Shown here: positions 45,622-58,604 of the stretch, piece by piece
How positions within the stretch are numbered: position 1 is the first letter of the stretch
Layout of the letters: each line of letters opens with the position of its first letter
Source: Lineus longissimus
Taxonomy: Eukaryota > Nemertea > Pilidiophora > Heteronemertea > Lineidae
Direction: 5' to 3'
NCBI RefSeq assembly: GCF_910592395.1
Contig: NC_088316.1
Location: 4,590,001-4,654,000, forward strand
Length of the DNA stretch: 64,000 bases
Position numbers and translations under genes: made by a program
Notes under the pieces: model-generated
What the model saw: the letters and a program-made list of their open reading frames with translations, nothing else
Told to the model about the DNA's origin: nothing
The model's database searches: none

Positions 45622-46161
45622 CTGCATCATCTTTTTACATATATGCTGAAACATTAGCATCTGTAAAAGTAACGGGAATTGATACAAATTTTCAATTGAC
45701 AAGCCCAAGCCTTCTCAAGGATGAAAAAAGTTCCAAGTCCAAAACGTAAACAACAACCCGTGGTTATGATCTTTAAAAAGATACGGACACGGAATTCTAT
45801 GTAACATCATTCGCGCCAAAGAACGCCACGATCTTGTCTGATTTCCCGCGCGCTTTCCCCCACAGATTTGCAATATCGTACATTTCTGTGGAAATAAGAC
45901 GTATCATATATGTTCTAAACACCTTAAACCCAAATAAAACCGCATTGAAACAGCCAATTTTGAGCACAGAAACATTACACCAATTTAAAGCATGGCCGAG
46001 GGGACGAACTGTCCAAGGGGTCAATTTGTACCAAGGATGATTTGACCGCTTTGCTCGTGCCATGCATAAACTCACACAAAATTCATTCCTTTCTCCGCAC
46101 ATGTTTGTCGGCCGTTTGTCGATCGATTCGATATAAATACACAATATATAGATATGAAATA

Positions 46162-47043
46162 CCGTATTTTTCGGACTATGAGGCGCAGGCAAAAATTTTG
46201 AAATGGCTCCAAATCGGGGGGGGGGGGGGGGGGGGTGCGTCTTATGGTCCGGTGCGCCTTTTCTGTGGCCCCTGACCCATTTTTCAGGGCTTAGTCATGA
46301 AAAATCATTTTACAGGTAAGTATTTGTAACCTCATGATTTCGACAAATTGAGTTCATGAGCATAAAAACAGAGTGAACTGAACAGACAAAAGAGAATCCG
46401 GAGTCGGAAATGAACGCCTTCCATGTTGATATTGATGTTTACATCAGTATAGCAGGATTCCATTGTGGCCGTTACACGTTCTGTCGCCGTTGCAAAGGGG
46501 ACCGTCTCAGAACTTCATAAATGACATGTGTGAACTTTTCTCTCATGAGCAATCAATTGACTGTAACGTTGTTTATGGATTTGTCCACTGTATTATTTGT
46601 TAATAAAGCTTGTCATGAATAAAAAATAGAATTGAGGGAGCATAATGAAACAGCTAATGCAGTTTTATTTTATTCCTCTCAATTTTGAGTCTTATCATTA
46701 TTTCTAGACTGATCAAGTCATACCATGGAGGTAAAAAAAGATAAATGATAGTTTAACAAGAAATGGAAACGACATATATAGCTTTAAAAACCTCCGGCCC
46801 TCCAGTGCATGCCGAAGACGTTGAGACAGTCCCCAAGTCTAAAATTGTCCGGCCGCGCTGGAACATCAATTTTACAAGATATCGACAACACCAACATAAT
46901 GCCTGAGTACCGGACGGTCATGACAGTAACTTCTCGAAAAATGGGTGCGCCCTATAGTTCGGTGTGCCTTATCTGAGGATTTTAACTGAGAAATCAAAGG
47001 TGCGCCTTATAGTAGAGTGCGCCCTTTAGTCAGAAAAATACGG
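46162..47043. mobile_element. TA-flanked MITE with 'ccgtatttttc' ends
   Basis: 882 bp bounded by TA (46160-46161 and 47044-47045). Ends ccgtatttttcggacta and its inverted counterpart, with subterminal repeats of 'ggcgcacc'. A G-run (~46218-46236) lies inside. A TA duplication fits the Tc1/mariner/pogo group. No transposase frame. Confidence 0.75.
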
Positions 47044-47045
47044 TA

Positions 47046-47345
47046 GATAGTTTGTGGCGATGACGCCAACACTTGTGGATTTGCACTGCTCAGGTCTTCC
47101 AAAAAATATTCGAAATTGCGAAGGTAATGGATTCGTTGAAACATAGAACGCTCGTCCCCATGCACGAGCTTACGTACATAAGACCATAATAAATCCATAT
47201 GACTCACCCCCTGGACAAGGGGCGTTCCTAAATTACATGGCAAATCGACAAAAACGGATATATTCGGTGGTTTATGGTCCAAAATCACTTCACGAGACAC
47301 AACTACGACGCTGAACGTAGCCACTGATACCAATTGCGCCCACAT
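47046..47345 (-). CDS. Candidate first exon of an unrecognised gene
   Basis: A minus-strand frame from MWAQLVSVATFS with a hydrophobic N-terminus resembling a signal peptide, then HKPPNISVFVDLP and LRNFEYFLEDL. A strong donor (gtgagt) follows LVQG at about residue 46, so the coding exon may end there. Single copy in the window, cut downstream by the TA-flanked MITE. Family not recognised. Confidence 0.25.
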
Positions 47346-47403
47346 CGGTCAACGCATATAGACAAACGGTGTAAACGCAAAATGAGGTTGAAAATCTGAC
47401 ATA

Positions 47404-49749
47404 ACAAGAGGCCCAAGGGCCTTGTGCTCAGCTGAACTGGTGAACAGGAGGGAGGGCTAGTGTGTTGATGCAGTCAAATGTTTGGGACGATGTTAGTTGC
47501 ACTGAAGAAAAGACAACAACAAAGAGTTGGTAAACAAAATAAACTTTATTGTTCAAGATTGACTGCCCAGCAGGTGATTGGAATTTACTTAAAGAGGTTG
47601 ATTGAAATTAAGAAAATCACATGGGAATCAGATATATTCATGAATATATTGTAAAAGTAAAAAAAATTACACGGGAATCCCCGATCAAGATGGTGCTATG
47701 GAATAGAATAGATACAAGGCGAGTCAATAAAAAGGTAATCCGAGATTAAATTTGCCATGTTTAGGAAGAAGGTTTTGGTTTAAATTATGGTTGCTTTTGA
47801 AAGTAGTAGCTGGTTAGTTTTGGATATCCTTTTTTATGAGTTGCCTTAAATAAAACAGACATGTAAAAAGCATGATATTTTGATATGTACAAATGAATGT
47901 TTACAATTACAGGCAGTGTTAACATAAATAGACTTATTGGATTAGGCAATAGATTTTGAGAGGTTTATTGGATTGCACGGAGGCAATAGATCTTGGATTG
48001 CCTGGATGCAATCAACCTTTTTCCAATAGGTGCGACCCTGATGGGGAGGCAAATTCAATACTACAACAGCCACCAAATTCAGCGAAGACAATGGGTATCA
48101 GCACCTAGTATCTGAAAATAGAAAAAAAAAATATAAATGATTCATCATTCATCAGTCACTACTTTTTATCTTGATACAAACAGCTGTACAATCACTACAC
48201 CTACAGGTAGATAAATCTTTTTTTTGAATTTTTTTTAAAATAGATAACAAAGTAGACAGCAGACACCACTCCCTAGTTTACATTCTTCAACTTGTCTCCA
48301 GAATCACAACCTTGCAAGTCACAACCTTGTCTCAACATGCACAACCTGTCTCAGAGTCACAACCTCATCTCTTTCATATGGACAACCCGTCTCTCCAAGT
48401 CACGAACTCGTCTCTACATGTCTTGGAGTCACAACCATGTCTTTAAATGTCCAACACAGGCCCACTGGATGGATTTATAGTGGATACACTCTGCGCTCAT
48501 CCAGGAAAATACATACTATTAGGCCTACGTCATTTATGGTACGCATAGGTTACTCGAAAGCGAAGACAAAATATAATAATTGAAATAAATCCAAGGGGAG
48601 ACATACCCTAGTAGGCCTAGCTCAAGCTGTAGCACAGCATCAGAACAAATCAAATGTCTGTCAGTGAGTGTAGGCTACCGAATTCCTTACAAACTACCAA
48701 CCATGCATCACACTGTGCATGATAATGAACCACTGGCACTTGATTATTAAACGCATATTTGCATATTTAACGCAATCTAAACGTTTTTCGACCAGCATCA
48801 CAGAAACATAACAGACTTACCTTGCACTTCAGAAGTGAAGATGGCGAAATACACCAGAACATAGAAATGCGACGAATCGATTTTAGAAATATAAATTATT
48901 TACGAAACTCTCAGACTAGGTTTAAAAACCTGCAAATAGAAACAAAATAATATAATTTCTGATCCTAGCATTGTGTCTTGCCCATAGGCCCTAATGGTAA
49001 GCCATTTTTTTCATATTTTCCTATTTTCTGTTGTTTTATTGTTATTGACAGAAGCGACCCGTCATTGAAGAAGGGAATTCTGTTGACGTCATTAGCGGGA
49101 AATTCTTTCTAATCAGCGCTAATTTAGACAATAAAACAGCGATATTAGATTAAAACGCCCAATTAGATAGCAATAATGTCTACCATTGTGGTGTTTACCA
49201 CCAACAACACCTTGTGCTTGCTTACATTAAAAAATCTGAGCCATATTGGGCGAAATCGTCGTCTAAAACTTCGTGAATCGAGAGCTCATATGCCCAGACC
49301 GAGCATAAACCCTGAATGAGCATAGTAATAGTAGTTCCCCGCCAATTTTGAAAACCACTTGGCTTCTTGCCAATTACATAACATGTGATAACACCACTTA
49401 AACTTGGTCGAAATTTGAAATCCTTTGGTGATAATTATATGCCAATCTTTGTCTTTCAGGGGAAATAAGCTGTTGTTTGTCCAATGAATAATTCATGAGA
49501 AATTGCACTATTTCAACTCGACGCTCCGATTGCCGTAGTATGCTTATTTTTAGGCGCATCGCTCCACTTTTTTGTGTCAACGTACCCATACTCCTGATGT
49601 ACATACACGCCAATTTGAGGGCCGCTAGCTCTTCTCAATTCAAAATGTGCACCAGGTGTTTAACGGATGGATGGATGGATGGACAGACGGACGCCACTGA
49701 ACAACTTATTTGACAAGCTCGGCTGACTGAGTCAGCTGAGCTAAAAATA
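47404..49749. mobile_element. Large family H-type element, unit 4
   Basis: Starts caagaggcccaagggcc (palindrome) followed by ttgtgctcagctga. It ends with a ggatggatggatgg/acggacgcc tract, a tcagctgagct hairpin and A's. This is the same architecture as 20970-22104 but about 2.3 kb long. Contains an array of a degenerate 'agtcacaacctNgtctc' minisatellite. No coding capacity seen. Confidence 0.55.
48280..48460. repeat. Degenerate 'gtcacaacct' minisatellite
   Basis: About seven imperfect copies of a 20-27-base unit (…agtcacaacctcgtctc…). Confidence 0.65.
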
Positions 49750-50477
49750 ATGGTCACTATGGGACAATGAGCCAATAAGGATTTCTTTTCCTGTCAGGAC
49801 GAGGATAAGAGTCCATGATCGACGGCTTACAATTATATGCAAAAATGCAATGATGGCCATTGAATTCCGATCCAAGAAGAATCAGTATCAGAATGAGGTA
49901 TCACACTTTTGAAGTTGTTGGTTTTGGCCTGTCAGTGGCCAAGTCAAGAATCAGATGAGACCAAGTTCCAAGTGTTAAGAATTGTATTTGATGAAGAATA
50001 AATACAAAAACATCGAAGACCAGTGATGACAATAATGAAAGGCCAGACACTACAGTATGGCATAGACTCCCAAGGATAACAGTGAATATTCTCTCTATCG
50101 CACCAATGGGTAAAGTGTGCATCAGTCTGGTAATGAATCCTTTCAAGAATTCTTTACAAAAAAATGGCCTACCTAGTAAAAATACGCCAGTACCAGCAAA
50201 TGACACACAAATCAAACAATTTAAATGATCCGATCGGGATTTAACGATGATACAGAATGAAATTTCTTCGACTTTCTTTGAAAACGAACATGACTTGCTC
50301 CAACGAAAACATCATGGTCGCTTTCTTCTTCGGCAGATCTACGGTGTCTCATTGAACAGCATCAACAGGTGGCGAGGTTGACATTTGTAGGAATGAATTA
50401 TTCCTACCTCGTCACCAGGTACGCAAATGAGCAGAATGCCAAGCTACAAACTTTTATAATACTTTTTGACCATCGTA

Positions 50478-50967
50478 GTTATGTTCTCTCTATCAGAATA
50501 TGCTGACACTAAATCAGAGGCCGTGTTTTGTTCAATGTACGCGAATAGAATTACATTTTTTTCCAATTTCACATCGGGATTACAAAATATCTTGCAGTCC
50601 GATGAAAGTGATAATGTGTTATTCTTTTACAGTAACATCTATCGATTAACTAGAGATTCCTCCTTTGGACTTCACCACTCTGTTGTCAGTTTTTTTTGGG
50701 GACAAGTTGAAAGTGGTTCGCACCCACCTGTGTTGTATCACGTGCTCTACACTAGTACTCAGCCCATGTACCTAGGCCTACCCTGTCAGCTAATAGAGCA
50801 CTTTGGGCTGGTACTAGTTACTAGAACTTGACAGTAGCTTGGGATCGACTCCTCTCAGTCGGCGATGACGTCACAAGTTGGTTACACCCAGTTGCTATCC
50901 AATCATATTTACAAGTAACAAACACACTTGGAATGAACACAGAAAAGGGAACGAGTGCAGGGAGAGT
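50478..50967. other. 490-bp private insertion, unit 4
   Basis: Splits the sequence 'cgtagt^acttcag' that is continuous in units 1-3; AGT is repeated at both edges. No clear inverted repeats and no gene. The 121-codon plus-strand frame through it is not supported by anything else. Confidence 0.5.
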
Positions 50968-51733
50968 ACTTCAGTTGATGCTGAGATGTTAAATGCAAGA
51001 TACCATGCAAATGATACATCTAAAGACTGCTACCTCGCATTATCAGGTGTTCTTTGTGTTATCTGTTCAACGCTTTCGAATTCACTGTTTATTGTATTGG
51101 ATTGATGTATATTTGGCCACTAAACAGATTATTCAAAAAGCAAAGCATTGATTGATTTTGATTTTGATTTTGCAAGAATTATTGAAAAGCAGCGAATCGA
51201 TTGAATGTAGCCAAACAAATATGAATTAAAAAAACATTATACAGAAATATTATAGAAGATCAGGCCTGGATCGTAAGAAATGATACGTTGATTGCTTCAA
51301 ATACTACACTTATACAATATCTTGAAATGATGCCATATGAAACAGTGTACAACATGTGAAGTGGACTGCCCTGGAAATTACAGAAGATGTTGCTATATCT
51401 ACATGATCTAAACACCTGACATTAGGCCTTTTTTCTCAGTGCAAGCCCGGCCTAAACCCACCCTGGGTCGGTTCCGACAAGGTCTGTTCACCTGGAGTGA
51501 AATCCCATTTAGACGATGCCGGTTAGCTGAACTGGCTTCGATTCAGATTGGGGCCGGTTTGTTCGTACCATGGCCGATGGTGGCGTTGAGCCGGTTAAAA
51601 GGCCTACCGTGCTCACGTTCTACTCAGAAAAGTCGGTGTTTTATCGGCCATCTCCACCCTCCCTGTCACAGCTGTGACTGAACGTACAATTTACAGACGA
51701 GATTGTTTAATCTTCGAATGTCAAAATTCTCCT

Positions 51734-51778
51734 GAACCGACCCGAGACTGGGCTGTTTGGCGAGTCTCGGGTCGGTTC
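51734..51778. repeat. Perfect 16-bp-arm hairpin
   Basis: gaaccgacccgagact pairs exactly with agtctcgggtcggttc around a 13-base loop. A second inverted pair (catttacattgtg / cacaatgtaaatg) follows at 51810-51877. Confidence 0.8.
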
Positions 51779-54077
51779 ACTTAAGGTTGGTTCGGGTTAG
51801 TTAAAATCCCATTTACATTGTGTGTGTGTTGAACCAAACAGGTTTTGATCCAGATCGAACCCGCACAATGTAAATGTGATTATTATCATCTTGAAACAGA
51901 TTCCATACACAATCAGATCTACCTGCTGTCTGATAGGTTTTAAGCAAATTGCTTCATCATGTTCATGCTTTCCATCCCATGATAATAGCCTTTTTGGATT
52001 ATGGTCAGCTTTTTTTTGTGCTTCATATTTAGTGTGATAAGCTTACCCAACATTTCTTCCGAAACTTTTTCATCAGGTCAAATGGATTTCTTTCGATCTT
52101 GTTCCATATGATACATTGGGAGGGTAAATATCACTTAATGATGATGAGATTTTTTTCTCTCTGCACAAAAATTGACACTTTGAGGTCAAATACTGACATG
52201 ACTGATGTAAAAAAATCAGGACATGATGTGCCAAAAGGTAAGCAGATATACTGAAATTGTCCAGAGTGTGATTAATGTCCTCTCACAACAGGTTTATTTG
52301 GCCACATAGGAAGGATATTTTTTCTAATATTGTGGAGTGGGTGGAATATTTTTTTATCTCTTTTTTCTCCTGCTTTACAAGCTAACAAATGTCAACACGG
52401 AAGGGAAATGGATCAACCTCACTCCTCTGAATCAATATCGCATTGAGCCGTGGAACCCACTCGACATGGAGATAATGATCTGATTTGCGGATGAAAAGCA
52501 ACAAGGCACAGATAGAGTGACTACCTTAGCTGCTGGGCTCGTCACCCAAATAGACAGTAGCATAACACAGATGATTATTCTAATGTCATGGAATATGTAT
52601 AGAGAAATAGAAACGTTCACATTGAAATTTCAAGACACGCAAATATGGGCAAAAATATTCGTATATTAGTTTTGGTTCAATCTCTTTCATTGCATATTGA
52701 AATTGAAGTTAGAGAAATCAAACACAATAAAGACAGCAGTTTCAACTTCTGTGTTTACAAATATTGTATCTTCAACATATCACATGCTTTAAAGTATCAG
52801 ATTATGCCCTACAGTAAAATGTGTCATTGGGGCAAGATCCCTCAACCCTTTGCAAACCCTTCATGAGTCATAGGACCTTTGTCAGGGGCTCCAGTGAAAG
52901 TGACTCCACTACAACCCCGAAGCAATGGAAATTTACCTTATTTCAAAATGTTTTGATCTTGTTAAATAAGGCATTCGACATGCTATTGGCTGTGGCTTGG
53001 GAGATAGTCAGCTGATATTGTTCTTACAATGGGAGTTATACTGCAGTACTTGACTTCAAAGCTTATGGGGAACTCCAATACATCGATTATCAGCTTTGAA
53101 GAACAGCAAATCATCGATTTTCAGCAGGTTTTACACAAGACTGCAGGATTAATTTTAGCCTAATTGCTGTGAGGGATCTATAAGCTTACTCTCATTAAGA
53201 ACATTGCCATCATCCTTGTTTTGGAGGTGTGGTTGCCAGCATTGATGGTGAGTTAAAGTAACATAGAAGCCTGGTTTAATGCAAATAAATTGAGAAGCAA
53301 TTGAACACTTTCACATGTTTCTGGTAATAAATACTTTTATAGCTAGTTCAGATGCAAAACCATCTAAAACCATGTGAAGTATTTTTAAGTAAATGCAACT
53401 CTCTGCTGAAAAAGTAATTGTTTTTCTACATGTATTTGGCATTCCCTGCAGACCATTATTTTGCACCTTGTAATTTTCTAGCCTATTTTGGACACACGTT
53501 TGACATATTTGGGGACATTCTGTCACGGCAAGCTGTAGAAGTTATTCGTAATTTCAGTGGCCAAATTTAAAGGATGTTAAAGGATTCAGTTCATCAGTGC
53601 ATGTTTGGATACCAGCAGATACCAGGGTCTGGTTACAAAGGCATGCAAAAACCATTGCTCCTTTGTGCTGATCATCGCAGCTGCCTGTGACAAAAATCAG
53701 TGCCCGCTTCTAGATGGCAAATTCAGCAATTACTAATGCGCTGGTGACTTATATTTTTATTGCACTCAGCAGTGATTTTAATCCCAGGTCACGGTAACAA
53801 AAATTGCATGTTTGCACTGTGCTAAAGCTGTTTACCCAATAGACCATTAATACAATCCATTATGGCTTGCAAAAGCCTCTTACCATCACACAACTAAACC
53901 ATGACATGGTAAATCAGCTCTTAGTTACCAGCATTAATGTATCTCCTCTGGGGCATGTGTCTGCCCTTCTGCCCTGACAGTGTATCAATTAATACATTAA
54001 GATATAGGGTTTCTCTAATTGGTTGGTGCACCTCCAGGAATCCTTAGTAAGTCTGTCTTCTACTTCGAGGTGAAAGG

Positions 54078-54151
54078 TGCCGCTCGACGTGTGAATGAAC
54101 AGCAATCGTAGGCCTGCCGCTCGACGTGTGAATGAACAGCAATCGTAGGCC
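54078..54151. repeat. Perfect 37-bp tandem duplication
   Basis: Two identical copies of a unit starting tgccgctcgacgtgtg and ending cgtaggcc. Confidence 0.9.
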
Positions 54152-54259
54152 ATGTACCTATACGTGGTCAGAATTCAGTTGGCTGCCACTTTAAGGTTGC
54201 AATGATGTTTAACTCATTCAGAAAATAAAACTTACTGTCCAGGTCAGAGGTATCAATAT

Positions 54260-54840
54260 TGCTGGACATCCATGCTGTCTGACCTTACCGACTTGGACTA
54301 CAGCTGCTGTCTCACTGAACTTGCCACTACAACTCATCAAAACACACATGTACTATCAAACATACAAGTCATCAATATCCATCTGATATTCATGCAAGTC
54401 TTTCATATATTGTCTTACTGATTTCATAGTGATGGAATCAAATTTGTCTCATCTGATGATGTCACAACCTTATTTACTCGGACAGCAGATGATGTCCTAT
54501 TGAGTACGCCACTATAACAAAACATGCATGTTCTATCAAACTACATCTAATATCCATCTAATATCAATTCAAGTCCTTCAGTTAATCTCTAACTGATTCC
54601 ATAGTCATGTGATGGAATCAAAGTCATCTTATCTGATGCCATCACAACCTTACTGACTTGGATAGCAGCTTCTGTCCTATTGAACTTGCCTCTACATCAA
54701 AACATCCATGTACTATCAAACTAATATCTATCTGATATCCATTCAGATAATCCCTAACTGATTCCATAGTGTTGGAATCATAGCCGTCTCATCAACATCT
54801 CATCCGTTGCTGTCACAACCTCACCGATCTTCAAAACCAT
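54260..54840. repeat. ~180-bp tandem satellite, three-plus copies
   Basis: Copies share 'cacaacctta…gacttgga', 'cctattgaacttgcc', 'gtactatcaaac', 'atatccatctgatat' and 'gattccatagt…ggaatca'. Spacings between equivalent points are about 185, 180 and 171 bases. Confidence 0.8.
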
Positions 54841-55417
54841 CTTATTGATTGATGTAATTGCTGTAGTGTAGACATACTAATGTATATTTGGTCAAAGAAA
54901 AGCATTGATTGGTATTTATTTTGCAAGAATTATTGAAAAGCAGCAAATTGATTGACTGTAGCCAAACAAATATGAATTTAAAATAAAAACAAGAGCAACG
55001 CAAGGCGTGGCATATGCCCCCGTGAGCACATTGAGTTGGTGTATTAGGAAAGTGAAGTGTTTTTCAGACAACCCCGGGTAGCTGGTGTCATAGCAGACTG
55101 GGTTTAGTTAACATCGTGAAAGAGTTATTGGTCTGTAATGCCCGCTGTACACGTTATCTTTTTCTACCCACATAAAAAATTACATGGTTATTACTCAAAG
55201 CGTTCTCGTTAAAATGAGCAGAAACGAAAAGTTTACAGACGGCTAATGGATGCACAGACAGCAAGACACACCAACAGACAGAGTTCCACGTGGTCAGATT
55301 GAGGCTTATACATTGGTGCAAGAGTTGTTTCCATTAACAACTCACAGAAAATGCTGGCATAAATCATTCTATAACTTTCACAGAAATAAGCATGGAGTTA
55401 CTGCAACTTTTGTGAAA

Positions 55418-56433
55418 TTAAGTAACATAAGGCGCAATGCGGTATTGAACAATCGTTCTGGGTTTACCATCAATGAAAAAGGTGCGACATAAAAGCATTA
55501 TCCCTCTTGAACTGATTGCAAATATTGGATGTGGCCATGCCTGCTTAACACCATGCTTACCAAACAAGCCAAAGATTAATTGAAAACCTGGGACTTTCCT
55601 AAACTGCATTAAATTTCCATCTCCTAGAAGTGTCCCCCTTACAACTGAAAACATGATGTTTTTTGGTATACTCTTATCTAGTGTTGTTAAGATTAGAAAA
55701 CCTGGGTTGAAATAATCCCTGGTTGCGTAGAAGCCAAGTTTGGATGCCCTCAAGTTTGGTTTGCTTAACAACTTGTACGAACCATTACATTGATGAAAAA
55801 TTAATAAACCAGTGCGGTAATTGTACACGAAAATAATATCATTAAACCACACAGTATAAGGTGGATGAATATCAATTTGCGGAATTTTAATTGATGTAAT
55901 AAAGGATGGGTTACTAAAAGAAATCTTGTGATCAGAACTGAATTTAGTGTCAAATTGGATTAATTTTTGAAAGTAAGTAGGCGGCGTTTTTCCAGGTGGT
56001 GTTAAATTCATTAGATCTAAAGTCCAAATTATTATACGTTGCGAGTCATTTGAAAGGACTGGGTTACATCTTACACCCCTGATAGTAAAGTTTACAGCGA
56101 CGTGGGACAACAGCTTTCCACTATTCATATATAAATCCACTGACAACTGTCTGATAGATGGACGTACCAAGAAGACAAGTAGGTATTTCTTAAAACATAA
56201 TACATCCGTAACAAGATCATTGAGATGAAAAAGCAATTTTAGTGTAGGGTTTGAGCTTAAAGGGTTATATGCAATTAGAAAAGATGGAGGGGAATCAAAG
56301 CAATGTACCCTAACTATACTTGAGTGTAAGAGAAAGAGTTCTTGCTCATTACAGAAGGTTATCCTCAGCAGCTTGCCTTTAGTAGTATGGTGAAGTCTAA
56401 ATTCTCTTTCCTTACGGAAAGTGCCATTTTGAC
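55418..56433 (-). CDS. Large exon of unrecognised host gene, unit 4 (mosaic block)
   Basis: 873-nt exon, acceptor ttttaacag, donor gtaagc at 55560, open to the shared TAA. In the variable block it agrees with unit 3 in part (TVWFNDII, QFD) and with units 1/2 elsewhere (IKIPQIDIHPPY, NYRTGLLIFHQC), as expected if stretches have been exchanged between copies. It has private changes near its 3' end (TTLDKSIPKN). Confidence 0.55.
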
Positions 56434-56501
56434 CTGTTAAAATGAGAAAACTATGTCTAGAAATCTCACTTCAGAAATGTCTCCTCCGAATGAATGCTTA
56501 C

Positions 56502-56571
56502 AAAACCTTTCCTGAAAGGGCAGAGGCATGTCCTCATCCTCACTAGAAGTGTGACAGTCAAAGATGGCATA
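56502..56571 (-). CDS. 70-nt exon of host gene, unit 4
   Basis: Reads YAIFDCHTSSEDEDMPLPFQERF in phase with the large exon across a 68-nt intron. Changes relative to units 1/2 are mostly conservative (Asp/Glu, synonymous Arg), supporting this frame as the coding one. Confidence 0.5.
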
Positions 56572-56651
56572 CTTAAATGACAAGCCGTGTCAAATTGATA
56601 GCTGAAATTGGGTTCTAAATCAGGAATATGCTTTACGATAATATATCTAGA

Positions 56652-57307
56652 ATGAAATGGTCCAGGGACCATGTGGTTACCTCGGGTAATGTAATGCATG
56701 TCATTTGCAGTGGATACGGAGAGAACAGCTTCAGGCTAGTTTCACCAGTTTTGATTCCATTGAATGATATTATTCTTCTCGACCGGTACCATCTAAGTAT
56801 AGCATTTTGGTTATAAAGTTGACTGAATTTCAGGGCTATTGAAGAGTGCACATGTCACATGGAAATTGGTTGACATCTGTTCAACAGTTTAGGAGTACTA
56901 GAACTTTGTTGGATTTTCAAGATGGCGGCCTGGTGGCCATATTTGTCATGGGATTTGACTGAAAACACTTAAAAAAATTAGGGATATTGATAAGAGTATA
57001 TAGATACATAATCACATGAAGTTTGGTTGCAATCTGATCATAAGTTTCAGGGTAATAGGACTTTGTTTAATGTTCAAGATAGCCACCTGGCGGCCATATT
57101 GGTAGATGGATTTGACTGAAAAACAGGGATGTTGTAGAGAATACATGGATATACAATCACATGAAATTTGGTTGCAATCCGACTTTGTTTAATTTTCAAG
57201 CTTAAGCCATCTAGCCCCAGCGGTGACGAAACGTGCTCCACTTACGGACGACGACGACGGACAGCGGATGCCACAGTATCGTATAAGCTCAAAAGGTGAG
57301 CTAAAAA
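56652..57307. mobile_element. Family H element, unit 4
   Basis: Same site as in unit 3 but ~200 bp longer, with two internal 'catgaagtttggttgcaatc'-type repeats, a short GAC tract and the terminal 'aaaggtgagctaaaaa'. Confidence 0.7.
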
Positions 57308-58508
57308 TATGGTCTTACTGGCCTGGTCAGAATTTGTATCTTAATTTGCTGAAATCAGCGCGCAGGCATCATAAAAGTGCTCTGGCCTAAAGGTCTCCTT
57401 CGTTCTTCGACAATGACTTGGGAGCTGTGTTGTGTTGCTATCTTTGCCAAAATCATTAAAGGGAAGCAACTTCTGACAAGAAACCAGGAGGTAATGTACT
57501 AAATTGTTATCAAATCACTTTGTACGAAAATATGTTTGTTAGGGCCAACAGTACTGTCTAGTTCTGAAAAGCCTCCCAACAATTGTTGTACCTTTTTTAC
57601 ACATGCTCTTAAACTTATTCAAATGACTGTATAGTATCGAGAGGCAGTTTTCAGCTGTGCATTTCATTTACTTCATCACGTTAGAATTGCAATAATGCAA
57701 TAATGCCCAATTCAACATGGAGTCAACCCTGCCACTACAGTCTCCTCAAGATGGTGCGGCACTTTTCAAATATTAAAAGTTCCACATTTCCAGTTCCAAA
57801 ATAATATATTATTCACATTTGTCAAGTGCCAACTTGACAAATTATTTAGTTGGGCCTCCATTGTAAGAGTAAACAGTCTTTTATAAGCACCTGTCACACC
57901 TCATTGGATAGCGCTAACAGGTGTACAATGGACAGCAACATGTCTTGTTGTCTACTGGCTTTCCTTTTCAGGCAAAGGTTAGCCGAGGTCCACTCCAAAC
58001 TTGGAATAATTGCCTCTATGAAGTCTTTGTTATTTGTGTTCCTCAACCCATTCTAGGGCTTGGCTTTATTCCTGTTCATTTTGCAGGCAGCAATACATCT
58101 TTGGCTTCTTCTTTTAAACTGATTTTGAAAGCCTTTGAAAGACCCCATTGGTCTCAGAAAGGGCTTCCAGCTCGAGCACAAAGGAATTCTTCGTGATCTC
58201 TGGATCCTCAGTGACTGCCTCTGGGGTGGTAGCCGGTTCTGCCCTGACACCAGAGGATGGAAAAAGGGGACCTGGCAGCCTTACTCATAGTCTTGGCCAT
58301 GGCCGCAATTTACCTTCCCCCAAATTCACCCTTGGGCATCTTGCACAGCATTCAAGACTGACTAGAGGGTGTGATAAATGTGCACTCACATTCAATTTGA
58401 CGGACTATCTATACCTATTTTGTCCATCCCATGACCATTACAACTACATCAAAAAACCTTTCAGTTCCTTGTGCATTCGACCTTCGTTTTGACCAGATTT
58501 TGTCACCT

Positions 58509-58604
58509 TTTTTTAAATATTTTACTCTTTATTAACAACAGAACATACATATACAGGTACAACAATACAATGATACAAGAGCTGTTTTTATTTATTTTAC
58601 AATA
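58509..58604 (-). mobile_element. 96-bp retroposed 3'-end fragment with 15-bp TSD
   Basis: Flanked by CAGATTTTGTCACCT on both sides (58494-58508 and 58605-58619). Read on the minus strand it contains aataaa signals and ends in A7, so it is the 3' end of a transcript inserted by target-primed reverse transcription. Units 2 and 3 have the empty site. Source transcript unknown. Confidence 0.85.

Larger units (their letters stand above)
44390..46161. other. Private insert DNA, left part
   Basis: Not present in other units. It holds phrases resembling family H ('atcaggggtaatatgtgatg'), a long G-run near 44869-44880, T-rich tracts and two fold-back stretches (45245-45415 and 45506-45621). No gene I can support; the 131-codon minus frame at 45797-46192 is unsupported. 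Confidence 0.5.
51235..54880. other. 3.6-kb private insert flanked by an ~88-bp imperfect direct repeat
   Basis: The unit sequence 'aaagcattgattg…caaacaaatatgaatt' occurs at 51142-51229 and again at 54898-54983. Between them is private DNA with a perfect hairpin (51734-51778), a 37-bp duplication, a satellite (54260-54840) and AT-rich sequence without supported genes. Confidence 0.65.

Noticed and set aside
51235-54880. Treating the flanking 88-bp repeats as a target duplication of a mobile element
   Set aside because: The copies differ from each other at many positions and are far longer than normal duplications.
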